From contig NZ_JPMX01000058.1 in assembly GCF_000761485.1 (NCBI RefSeq), forward strand, positions 17,064 to 81,063: a DNA stretch of 64,000 nucleotides, read 5' to 3'. The translations under genes and the position numbers were made by a program. Position 1 is the stretch's first letter. The number at the start of each line of letters is the position of its first letter. The stretch comes from Modestobacter caceresii (GTDB lineage: Bacteria > Actinomycetota > Actinomycetes > Mycobacteriales > Geodermatophilaceae). Under the pieces are notes generated by a model. That model saw only the letters and a program-made list of their open reading frames with translations, had not been told where the DNA came from and made no database searches. Positions 24,242-32,217 of the stretch are shown here, in pieces.

Positions 24242-26929
24242 TCAGAGCAGGACGCCTCGGCAGCTGGTGCTGCAGTCCAGCGACCAGAACGAGCTGCCCA
24301 GCCGCCCGAAGGCCGCCGAGCGCACCAGCCGCTCGCCGTTCGGCCCGACCGCGGTGACCAGGGACGAGCCGCCGCCCGTGCCCGGCGTGCTGCCGGAGTC
24401 CGGCGTCGACCCGTCGTCCGTGCCCGGCGTGGTGCCGCCGCCGGCCGGGTCCTCGACGTAGGTGAGGCCGTCGGCCAGCACCGAGGACTCGGTGCCGGAC
24501 GGACCGAAGACGAAGACGTCGTACACCCCGGCCACCAGCTCCGGTGCGGTGAAGACGACCGACGTGCTGTCGGAGCTGACGACGGTGGCCTCCCGGGTGT
24601 CCCCGATCCGCACCCGTGCGCCGTCGGGGACGTTGGTCCCGGTGACCGTGACCCGCGTCCCGCCGGCGGTGCTGACGACCGCCGGGGAGATGCTGGTCAG
24701 GCCGAACGGCCCGACCTCCGGGTAGGTGACGACGGACGGCGGCGGGGTGCTGTCGCCCGGCGCAGGCTCCGTGGTCCCCGGGTCCGTCCCAGGGCCGGTG
24801 GTCCCTGGGTCGGTCGTCCCAGGGTCACTGGTGCCCGGGTCGGTCGTCCCGGGGCCGGTGGTGCCGGGGTCCGTCGTGCCCGGATCGCTCGTGCCGGGGT
24901 CCGAGTTGCCGGGGTCCGTGGTGCCGGGGTCCGTGGTGCCGGGGTCGGTGGTGCCCGGGTCGGTCGTCCCGGGGTCGGTGGTGCCGGGGTCCGTCGTGCC
25001 CGGATCGCTCGTGCCGGGGTCGGTGGTGCCCGGGTCGGTGGTGCCGGGAGTGCTCCCGCCTGTGCCGGGGTCCGTGGTGCCGGGGTCCGTCGTACCGGGC
25101 TCGCTGGTGTCCGGGTCGGTGGTGCCCGGGTCGGTGGTGCCGGGGTCGGTGGTGCCCGGGTCGGTCCCCGGCGTCGTCCCGCCGTCCGGTGCGGGAGCCG
25201 AGGTGTCGCCGACCAGCAGCGGCGCGGCGAACGTGCCGCCGAACGGCTGACCGTCCACGAGCAGCTGTGCGCTCAGCGCGTAACGGCCGGGGGCGAGGTC
25301 GGCCGACGGGGCGAGCTCCAGGCCCTCCACGGTGGTCAGCGTGCCCAGCGGGACGGTGACCTGGCCGGCGTCGTCGGTGGTCAGCGTCGTCCCGGCGACC
25401 GTGACCGGCTCACCGGACAGCGCCCAGACCTCGCCGCCGTGCTCCATGCCCAGGCCGAGCACGATCTCGTAGGTCCCGGCCAGTTCCGGGCCGGTCGCCC
25501 GGACCCGCGGCGTCGCCGGGCCCGTCGGGGCCGTCATCGAGGTGAACTGGTAGCCGACGGAGGCTGCACCGGGGTCCAGTCGGCTGACGTTCAGCCGGCC
25601 GCCGGTGACCGACTTCCCGGTGAAGGCGGCGATCGGGTCGACGTCGGCCAGCAGCGCCGCCCGCAGTTCGGCGATGGTCGCGGTCGGCATGGTGGCCCGG
25701 TGGAGCGCCAGTGCGGCGGCCACCTGGGGCGCGGCGATCGACGTCCCGCTGACCAGCTGGTAGTCGCCGTTGTTGGAGGTGGTGACCACGAGCTCGCCGG
25801 GGGCGAAGAGGTCGACGGAGGTGGCGCCGTAGGCCGAGGAGGCGGCGACGGTGTCGGCGGCGGTCGAGTTGCCGACCGTGACGACGTTCGGCTCGGTCAG
25901 GCTGGCCGGGTAGACCAGCGAGGTGTCCCGGTCGGCGGCGTCGTTGCCGGCCGCGGCGACGACCAGCACGCCCTTGGCCTCGGCGTAGGCGACGGCGGCG
26001 CGCAGGTTGTCCAGCGCCGACCCGGTCACCGGTCCGCCCCAGGAGGCGTTGACGACGGTGGCGCCGTGGTCGGCGGCGTACCGGATCGCCTGGGCGCCGA
26101 GGTTGACGTCGACGCCCTCGCCGGAGCCGATCACCAGCGGCATCAGGGTCACGTCGGGGGCGACGCCGGCCGAACCGGCCCCGTTGTCCTTGCGGGCGCC
26201 GATGACGCCGGCGACCGACGTGCCGTGCCCGCCGCCGGCGCCGTTGTCGACGTCGGGGCTGTTGGTCGTGAAGTTCCAGCCGTGACAGTCGCCGGCCAGG
26301 CCGTTGCCGTCGACGTCGACCGAGCCGCAGGACTCGGCCGGGTTGGTCCACAGCGAGCCGACCAGGTCGGGGTGGTCGGAGTCGAAGCCGGTGTCGACGA
26401 CGGCGACGATGAGCCCGGCGCCGGTGGAGGCGTCCCAGCCGACCGAGCCGTCGATGTCGGCGTCGGCCACCACCGGGGACTGGCCGTAGGCGTTGGACCC
26501 GGTGTTCTCCAGGTGCCAGGCGTACGGCGCGTAGTACGGGTCCGAGGCGGTGCCGAACACCGGCACCGAGGGGGAGAGCTCCACCGCGGCGACGCCGGGC
26601 AGGGTGCGCAGCTGGGGGAGGGTGGGGCCGTCGACGGCGACCAGGGCGGTGCCGTCGAAGAGCCGCTGCGCGGAGTCGACGCCGTCCTGCTGGTCCAGTC
26701 CGGCCAGGAACTCCGGCGTCGCGTCCCCCGCTGCTGCGGTGACCACGTAGCGGGTCAGCCCGTCCCCGGGGCCGAAGCCCTCGGCCACGGGGAGCGCCGG
26801 CGGGCCGACCAGCGCGTCCACCGCTGCGGCACCGCCGAAGCCGGTCAGCGCAGCGGCGACGACGGCGACCACGCGCACGCCCCGGCCGTGCGCGGGCAGC
26901 CGACTGCCCTGGTGGCCCACGAGATCCAT
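24242..26929 (-). CDS. Secreted subtilisin-like serine protease with PGTTD-repeat linker and IPT/TIG domain
   Basis: This 895-residue protein begins with a basic segment and a hydrophobic signal/anchor (residues 18-45), then a pro-region to about 120. The S8 catalytic domain (about 155-460) has the triad D179 (VVDTGFDSDHPDL), H235 (GGGHGTSVAGVIG) and S397 (SGTSIAAPQ), with oxyanion N329 (AAGND). A beta-rich domain (about 465-575) is followed by a PGTTD-type linker (586-722), an IPT/TIG fold (about 737-825) and a C-terminus containing CSTSC. There is no LPXTG. ATG 26929 follows GGAGG. It presumably acts outside the cell; the substrate is unknown. Confidence 0.88.
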   Translation of the reverse strand: MDLVGHQGSRLPAHGRGVRVVAVVAAALTGFGGAAAVDALVGPPALPVAEGFGPGDGLTRYVVTAAAGDATPEFLAGLDQQDGVDSAQRLFDGTALVAVDGPTLPQLRTLPGVAAVELSPSVPVFGTASDPYYAPYAWHLENTGSNAYGQSPVVADADIDGSVGWDASTGAGLIVAVVDTGFDSDHPDLVGSLWTNPAESCGSVDVDGNGLAGDCHGWNFTTNSPDVDNGAGGGHGTSVAGVIGARKDNGAGSAGVAPDVTLMPLVIGSGEGVDVNLGAQAIRYAADHGATVVNASWGGPVTGSALDNLRAAVAYAEAKGVLVVAAAGNDAADRDTSLVYPASLTEPNVVTVGNSTAADTVAASSAYGATSVDLFAPGELVVTTSNNGDYQLVSGTSIAAPQVAAALALHRATMPTATIAELRAALLADVDPIAAFTGKSVTGGRLNVSRLDPGAASVGYQFTSMTAPTGPATPRVRATGPELAGTYEIVLGLGMEHGGEVWALSGEPVTVAGTTLTTDDAGQVTVPLGTLTTVEGLELAPSADLAPGRYALSAQLLVDGQPFGGTFAAPLLVGDTSAPAPDGGTTPGTDPGTTDPGTTDPGTTDPDTSEPGTTDPGTTDPGTGGSTPGTTDPGTTDPGTSDPGTTDPGTTDPGTTDPGTTDPGTTDPGTTDPGNSDPGTSDPGTTDPGTTGPGTTDPGTSDPGTTDPGTTGPGTDPGTTEPAPGDSTPPPSVVTYPEVGPFGLTSISPAVVSTAGGTRVTVTGTNVPDGARVRIGDTREATVVSSDSTSVVFTAPELVAGVYDVFVFGPSGTESSVLADGLTYVEDPAGGGTTPGTDDGSTPDSGSTPGTGGGSSLVTAVGPNGERLVRSAAFGRLGSSFWSLDCSTSCRGVLL
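24764..25174. repeat. 15-bp tandem repeats coding for PGTTD units
   Basis: About 25 degenerate 15-bp units, mostly ggGTCSGTSGTSCCS in plus-strand reading, encode PGT(T/S)(D/G/E). Codon variation between units and two interruptions (PGTGGSTPGT and PDTSEPGT) show it is not a recent perfect expansion. Such tracts can vary in length between strains. Confidence 0.85.
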
Positions 26930-27052
26930 CCGGTCCTCCTCCGAGGTGCACCCCGTGCCGTCACGGCGGTGCTCGAAGGAGGGGCATCGGCCCGGCGGGT
27001 CCCCCGCTGGAGCGCCCCCGTCGCCGCTCCCCCCATCGGGGGACCCCGGACC

Positions 27053-28003
27053 TCAGCCCCGCATCTCGCCCAGGAAGCCGGTCATCTGCGACCGCAGCTT
27101 CTCCGCCATCTGGGACAGCCCGGTGGTGTCGCTGCCGGCCGGTCCCAGTGACGCGGAACCGTCGACCGCTGCGGCGATCCCGTCGACCAGCCCGTTCATC
27201 TCCGTCACGGTGTTCCCGACGTTGCTCATCACGGTCGCGACGTCGTCGCACGCCGCGCGCACCGACTCCACCTGGGTGGTCACCCGCTCGGTGGCCCGGG
27301 CGGTCTGGTCGGCGAGGTCCTTGACCTCGGAGGCGACGACGGCGAAGCCCTTGCCCGCCTCGCCGGCGCGAGCCGCCTCGATGGTGGCGTTCAGCGCGAG
27401 CAGCCGGGTCTGGTCGGCCACCGTGTCGATGAGCGCGATGACCTGCTGGATCTCGGTCGAGGAGCGGCCCAGCGAGGTGATCGAGTCGCGGGCGCGCTCC
27501 ACCTCGGTGCTCGCGGCGGTGGCTGCCCCGGTGAGCCCGGCGGCGGAGGCGCTGAGCTCGGTGGCCGCGGTCGCCACGCCCTCGCTCATCGCCAGCACCA
27601 CGGACTCGAACTCGTCGGCCAGCCGCAGCCGGGAGTCCCGGGCCTCCACCACTCGATCGGCACTGCACCGCATCGCGTCCCGGGCGGCGTTGATGTCCGA
27701 CGCGCTCTGCCGGTAGGCGCCGGGCAGGCCGGTGAGCAGCACCTGCCGGTGGAAACGGCCCTCGGCCGCCGAGGTCAGCGCGGCGCTGGACTCCCGGATG
27801 AAGGCATCGGAGACGTCGAGCGCGCGGTTGACGCTGTGCTGCAGCGCGACCAGCTCGGGGACGCCGTCGGACCCGGGGACCGGGCGGCTGCGCGCCTCGA
27901 GGTCGCCCCGGGCTGCGGCATCGCAGGCCTCGGTCAGCTGCTGGACGAAGGCCCGGTAGACGGCCAGCTGGGCCGCGCCGGTGGAGGAGGGACGCCGTGG
28001 CAC
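27053..28003 (-). CDS. Soluble methyl-accepting chemotaxis-type signalling protein
   Basis: This 316-residue protein has no membrane segment. The C-terminal half is an MCP signalling coiled coil with the kinase-contact hairpin [32 protein letters not shown], which binds CheA/CheW. The N-terminal ~130 residues contain a helical region with an NAARDAMR motif near the junction. GTG 28003 begins one base after the stop of the PAS-domain gene, so the two are translationally linked. It most likely serves as the output half of a two-protein Aer-like receptor. Confidence 0.82.
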   Translation of the reverse strand: MPRRPSSTGAAQLAVYRAFVQQLTEACDAAARGDLEARSRPVPGSDGVPELVALQHSVNRALDVSDAFIRESSAALTSAAEGRFHRQVLLTGLPGAYRQSASDINAARDAMRCSADRVVEARDSRLRLADEFESVVLAMSEGVATAATELSASAAGLTGAATAASTEVERARDSITSLGRSSTEIQQVIALIDTVADQTRLLALNATIEAARAGEAGKGFAVVASEVKDLADQTARATERVTTQVESVRAACDDVATVMSNVGNTVTEMNGLVDGIAAAVDGSASLGPAGSDTTGLSQMAEKLRSQMTGFLGEMRG

Positions 28004-28004
28004 C

Positions 28005-28571
28005 TCAGTCGCCCTTCTCGCTGATGATCGACCAGATGAAGTCCTCGTAGCTGGGTGCCCGTTCCGCGATCAGCCGGCGGAGCAGCTCGCTGGACGCCGC
28101 CACCGCGGCCCGTGCCGTGGGGTGCCGCCGCTCCTCGGTGAGCAGTTGGTCGTAGAGCGGCTTGACCGCGGCGATCCCGGCGCGGGAGGGCCGGCGCCGG
28201 TTGGAGTGGTAGCCCACCACGGAGCCGTCCGGCCCGTAGGAGGGCGTGACGTGTGCGAGCACCCAGTAGTGGGCGCCGTCGGCGGCCAGGTTGTCGATGT
28301 AGGCGAACAGCTCGTGCCGCTGGGCCAGGGTCTCCCAGAGGAGGGCGAACACCGCACGGGGCATGTCCGGGTGCCGGATCAGGTTGTGCGGCTGGCCGAT
28401 GACCTCGTCGAGGGAGTAGGCGCCGACCCGCAGGAACACGTCGTTGGCATAGGTGATCACCCCACGGGCATCGGTCTTGGAGACGATGAGCTCGTCGGGG
28501 GAGAAGGTGCGTTCGACCCCGGTCGGGCGCACGGCGCGCCGTTCGGCGCGAGGTGCACCGGGTGTCGTCAT
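28005..28571 (-). CDS. Aer-like PAS domain sensor protein
   Basis: The 188-residue soluble protein is a PAS domain of the aerotaxis (Aer) type: [41 protein letters not shown], and [19 protein letters not shown]. In Aer this domain binds FAD and senses redox state. A helical tail (about 135-188) follows, but no membrane anchor or MCP domain is present. The MCP module is encoded by the next gene. Flavin binding is inferred from family resemblance. Confidence 0.82.
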   Translation of the reverse strand: MTTPGAPRAERRAVRPTGVERTFSPDELIVSKTDARGVITYANDVFLRVGAYSLDEVIGQPHNLIRHPDMPRAVFALLWETLAQRHELFAYIDNLAADGAHYWVLAHVTPSYGPDGSVVGYHSNRRRPSRAGIAAVKPLYDQLLTEERRHPTARAAVAASSELLRRLIAERAPSYEDFIWSIISEKGD

Positions 28572-28708
28572 CGTCAGGACCACGGGCCCCTGCTTTCCGT
28601 CCACTGCCGTTCCGGCACTCTGTCGTGTCTCGCGTACATCGGCAGCTGTGCGCCGCTGTCGACCCGGGGCGGCCGGAACGGGACGAAGGTCCCGAGCACC
28701 GCTGTCCC

Positions 28709-28714
28709 TAGACT
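28709..28714 (+). promoter_or_regulatory. -10 box of a leaderless dcd transcript
   Basis: TAGACT is followed by seven bases and then the dcd ATG at 28722, with no Shine-Dalgarno sequence, as expected for a leaderless mRNA. Confidence 0.6.
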
Positions 28715-28721
28715 CCGCGCC

Positions 28722-29315
28722 ATGCTGCTGTCCGACCGCGACATCCGAGCGGCCCTGGCGACCGGCCGGCTCGGGATCGAGCCCTACGAGCCGGCGATGG
28801 TGCAGCCCTCGAGCATCGACGTCCGGCTCGACCGGTTCTTCCGGGTCTTCAACAACGCCCGGTACACCCACATCGACCCGGCCGAGCAGCAGGACGACCT
28901 GACCACCCTGGTCGAGCCCACCGGTGACGATGCCTTCGTGCTGCACCCGGGTGAGTTCGTGCTCGGGTCGACGCTGGAGGTCGTCCGCATCCCCGACGAC
29001 CTCGCCGCCCGGCTGGAGGGGAAGTCCTCCCTGGGGCGGCTCGGGCTGCTCACCCACTCGACGGCGGGGTTCGTCGACCCGGGGTTCAACGGGCACATCA
29101 CGCTGGAGCTGTCCAACGTGGCGAACCTGCCGATCACGCTGTGGCCGGGTATGAAGATCGGCCAGCTGTGCCTGTTCCAGCTGAGCTCGGCCGCCGAGCA
29201 CCCCTACGGCTCGGCGGTCTACGGCTCGCGCTACCAGGACCAGCGCGGGCCGACGCCGTCCCGGTCGTTCCGCAACTTCAACCGGGCCGAGACCCGCCGC
29301 GCCGACCCGGCCTGA
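28722..29315 (+). CDS. dcd: dCTP deaminase
   Basis: The 197-residue enzyme begins [19 protein letters not shown] and has [16 protein letters not shown], the catalytic-site segment [25 protein letters not shown], and the C-terminal [21 protein letters not shown] that closes over the nucleotide. It deaminates dCTP toward dUTP/dUMP for thymidylate synthesis. Actinobacterial members such as the M. tuberculosis enzyme are bifunctional (deaminase plus dUTPase), so this one may be too. Single gene. Confidence 0.94.
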   Translation: MLLSDRDIRAALATGRLGIEPYEPAMVQPSSIDVRLDRFFRVFNNARYTHIDPAEQQDDLTTLVEPTGDDAFVLHPGEFVLGSTLEVVRIPDDLAARLEGKSSLGRLGLLTHSTAGFVDPGFNGHITLELSNVANLPITLWPGMKIGQLCLFQLSSAAEHPYGSAVYGSRYQDQRGPTPSRSFRNFNRAETRRADPA

Positions 29316-29402
29316 CGGTCCCGCGGTGGCGGGTGACCGCCCACTCGGTGAACGGTCGGGCGTGGCTGGATGACGGACCGCCTTCCGGGGTAGGCCTGTC
29401 CC

Positions 29403-30176
29403 ATGGACCCCCGGGACACCGCTGTTCTCCTGCCCCAGCCGTCGGGCAACCACATCGTGGACGGTTCCTTCGACTGCGCCGAGGAGTCGGCTCACTACGC
29501 GTTCTCGGTGCAGCTCCTGCTGACCCAGTACGCGACGTTGGTGCCCTGGCAGACCGAGGGTGTCGCGGAGCTCGGCAGCGGTGACGCACGGGCCATCGCC
29601 CACGTCGTCCGGGCGGTGCCCGGCTTGCAGGTGCACGGCACCGACATCAGCGCGACGTCGGTCGAGCGGGCCCGGCAGACGATCAGCGGCCTCGGCGTGG
29701 CCGACCGCTACGCCGTCGAGCACGGTGACTTCTTCGCCTGGGCCGACTCCCCGAGCGGGCGGGACGTCTCCACGGTGATCGCGAACCCGCCCTACATCCC
29801 GGCACCGGATGCCGACATCCTGATGCCCGAGCTGTGGGGCGGCTGGTACGGCAACGACATGGTGCTCCGGCTGCTCAAGGCCGGTTTCGAGCACCTGTTG
29901 GTCGCGCTGCCCAGCTACTCCGACCCCGCCGGCACCCTGGCCACGGCCCGCGACCTCGGGTACCAGGTGGCCAACTTCCTGGCGATGGGCCTGGAGTTCG
30001 GTGCGTACAGCGGGGAGCCCAAGGTGCGCGAGCACATCGCCGAGCTCACCGCGGAGGGGCGCGGCTGGGCGGGCGAGGACTCCTACGTCGTCGCCGTCGC
30101 ACTGCTCACCCGGTCACCGGAGCTGCGCCGGGACCGGTCCACCGAGCTGTTGCGCGCGTTGCAGCTGCCCGTCTGA
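29403..30176 (+). CDS. HemK-like methyltransferase
   Basis: This 257-residue protein has a SAM-binding strand VAELGSGDARAIAH, motif II VHGTDISATSVERARQ and the NPPY motif (VIANPPYIPAPDAD) characteristic of N6-adenine or N5-glutamine methyltransferases. It lacks the N-terminal helical domain of PrmC/HemK, and the C-terminus GEDSYVVAVALL is unusual. The real target (protein, RNA or small molecule) is unknown. ATG 29403 may be leaderless, with TAGGCC about seven bases upstream. Confidence 0.68.
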   Translation: MDPRDTAVLLPQPSGNHIVDGSFDCAEESAHYAFSVQLLLTQYATLVPWQTEGVAELGSGDARAIAHVVRAVPGLQVHGTDISATSVERARQTISGLGVADRYAVEHGDFFAWADSPSGRDVSTVIANPPYIPAPDADILMPELWGGWYGNDMVLRLLKAGFEHLLVALPSYSDPAGTLATARDLGYQVANFLAMGLEFGAYSGEPKVREHIAELTAEGRGWAGEDSYVVAVALLTRSPELRRDRSTELLRALQLPV

Positions 30177-30178
30177 GC

Positions 30179-31489
30179 TCAGCGCTCGGGGCGCGGGAGC
30201 AGGACCGGGGGTTCGGCGCCGGCGACCTCGGTCTCCGGGAAGTCCCCCGGGCGACCGGCCGGGCCGCCGAGCGCGGGCACTTCGTCGTCGACGTACCTCG
30301 GTCGGCAGATGCTCCAGCCGGTGGCCAGCAGCAACCCGACGCCGACGTAGACCAGCACGAACATGCCGGTGTAACCGCCGGTGAGGCCCCGCAGCAGGCC
30401 GACCAGCAGCGGACCCACCCCGGCCAGTGCGTACCCCCAGCCCTGGGCGACGGTGGAGAGGGCGCTCACCGACTCCGGGGTGCGCCCGCGCAGCCCGAAG
30501 AGGGCCAGGATCATCGCGAACGTGCCCATGCCCAGCCCGAGCAGGCAGACCCACAGCCAGGTCAGCGTGAGCGGTGCCAGCAGCAGGCCGGTCCAGCCGG
30601 CCAGGTAGCAGGCGACGAAGGCCAGCAGCATCGGCCGCTGCCAGGTCGGCCGGACCGTGCCGAGCGGGACGACGGCGTTGAGCGGGATCACGATCAGCGC
30701 GTTCAGCCCGACCAGGAACCCGGCTGCCTCCGCGGACATCCCCTGGTCGCGGAGGTACTGCGCCGTCCAGCCGACGATGACGTAGGCCTGCATCGCCTGC
30801 AGGCCGAAGAAGGCCGCCATCGTCCAGGCCAGCCGGCTGCGCCCGAGCGCGCGCAGCCGCACCGCGGCGTGCCCGCCCCGGGAGGCGCCCGGCCGGACCG
30901 GGACGGCGAGCCAGGGCAGCGCCGCGACCAGGGCGAACACCGCCCAGATGCCCAGTCCCCAGCGCCAGCCCTCGGCGCCGGCCGCCTCGGCGATCGGCGC
31001 GGTGGAGACGCTGGCGACCGCCCCGCCGATCGCCAGCGCCGTGCTGTAGGCGCCCACCAGCAGACCGGTCCGGTCCGGGAACCACCGCTTGACCAGCCCG
31101 GGCAGCAGCACGTTGCCCAGCGCCCCGCCGACCATCGTGGCCACGGTGCCGAGCAGGAAGACCCACACGTTCGGCACCGACACCCGCAGCAGCAGTCCGA
31201 TCGCCATGACCAGCAGGGCCGCGGCCAGCACGTGCCCGTCGCGATACCGGGCGGCCAGCGGCGGGCCCGCGAAGCCGATCAGCGCGAAGCAGATCAACGG
31301 CATGCTGGTGATCAGGCCGGCGAGGCCGGAGGAGATGCCGAGACCGCGCTCGATCTCCTCCAGCACCGGGCCGACGCTGTTCACCGCGGTGCGCAGGTTG
31401 AACCCGGTCAGCACGATCGCCGTCCCGACCAGGACCAGCCCCTGCCGGGAGGAGGTGCGCGTCGGCGGTGGGGCGGCGGTGCGGGTCAC
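30179..31489 (-). CDS. MFS transporter, CynX/NimT-like
   Basis: This 436-residue protein has 12 predicted membrane segments. VGTAIVLTGFNLRTAVNSVGPVLEEIERGLG is the N-terminal signature of the CynX/NimT (cyanate / 2-nitroimidazole) group. The substrate is not predictable. GTG 31489 lies 12 bases after GAGGAGG, a rather long spacing. The gene ends two bases past the convergent methyltransferase. Confidence 0.8.
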   Translation of the reverse strand: MTRTAAPPPTRTSSRQGLVLVGTAIVLTGFNLRTAVNSVGPVLEEIERGLGISSGLAGLITSMPLICFALIGFAGPPLAARYRDGHVLAAALLVMAIGLLLRVSVPNVWVFLLGTVATMVGGALGNVLLPGLVKRWFPDRTGLLVGAYSTALAIGGAVASVSTAPIAEAAGAEGWRWGLGIWAVFALVAALPWLAVPVRPGASRGGHAAVRLRALGRSRLAWTMAAFFGLQAMQAYVIVGWTAQYLRDQGMSAEAAGFLVGLNALIVIPLNAVVPLGTVRPTWQRPMLLAFVACYLAGWTGLLLAPLTLTWLWVCLLGLGMGTFAMILALFGLRGRTPESVSALSTVAQGWGYALAGVGPLLVGLLRGLTGGYTGMFVLVYVGVGLLLATGWSICRPRYVDDEVPALGGPAGRPGDFPETEVAGAEPPVLLPRPER

Positions 31490-31539
31490 GTCCGCTCATC
31501 CTCCTCCCCGAGCCGCCGCCGCCCGGGAGTCGGGTGCTC

Positions 31540-32100
31540 CTACCCGGTACCGGTGACCGTGACCGGCACCGCGGCCACCTGCTCGGTCGTGCCGTCGCCG
31601 GCCACCCGCAGCATCGCCAGGTCGTGGACGCCGTCACCGGCCGGGGCGGCCAGCCGCAGGGTCGGGCTCAGGCACTGGGGCAGCCGGAACGCCGGTCCGG
31701 CAGGGGTCTCGGTGTAGCTGACGGTGGTGCCGGCGTCCCCGCGGACCGGTTCGCCGTCCAGGGTCATCACGTAGTCGACGTCCTCGGCCCCGGTCACCCG
31801 GAACCGCAGCGGCTGGCCGGCGGTGACGACGCTGCTGGCCACGGCGATCTGCGGGGCGTCGCAGTCGGCGGTGATCGGCACGTCCTCGGCGCCGCGGCCG
31901 CCGACGACGGCGAGCACCGACATCGCCACGATCGCGACGGCTAGCCAGGTCCAGTGGCGGCTGCGCCGGATCGTCGGGCGGTCGTCGGCCAGCGCGCGCT
32001 CGTCGTTGACGTCGCGGGCGTAGTGCATGCGCGTGCTGCGGGAGGCGGCGGCCCGTTCGGCCTCCCCGCGGCGACGACCGCCGCCGTACGGAGAGCTCAT
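31540..32100 (-). CDS. Single-span membrane protein with extracellular beta domain, hypothetical
   Basis: The 186-residue product has a basic cytoplasmic N-terminus (1-48), one membrane helix (WTWLAVAIVAMSVLAVVGG, about 50-68) and a Thr/Val-rich outer domain with two Cys (ADCDAP and PQCLSP) that could form a disulfide. No named family is recognised. ATG 32100 is weakly preceded by GGAGA. It lies upstream of the MFS gene in the same direction. Confidence 0.6.
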   Translation of the reverse strand: MSSPYGGGRRRGEAERAAASRSTRMHYARDVNDERALADDRPTIRRSRHWTWLAVAIVAMSVLAVVGGRGAEDVPITADCDAPQIAVASSVVTAGQPLRFRVTGAEDVDYVMTLDGEPVRGDAGTTVSYTETPAGPAFRLPQCLSPTLRLAAPAGDGVHDLAMLRVAGDGTTEQVAAVPVTVTGTG

Positions 32101-32140
32101 GGTGCCCAGTGTCCCTCCGGCTCGTCCCCCTGCACCGACG

Positions 32141-32199
32141 ACTGTCCCCCCGCACCAGCGCTGGTGCGGGGGGACGGTCGCTGATCAGGTGACCTGATC
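32141..32199. repeat. Modular palindromic repeat, copy B
   Basis: ACTGTCCCCCCGCACCAGC at 32141-32159 pairs with 32160-32178 (18 of 19). After a short spacer comes the palindrome GATCAGGTGACCTGATC at 32183-32199. The same two modules, in the same order and with the same spacing, occur in copy A at 11041-11120. It sits between the end of etfD and the start of the hypothetical membrane protein. Confidence 0.8.
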
Positions 32200-32217
32200 A
32201 CTGCTCGCGGCGGCGGC

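Noticed and set aside
24764-25174. Long array of short repeats read as a CRISPR or satellite
   Set aside because: The units are 15 bp, in frame, and encode the PGTTD linker inside the protease gene.
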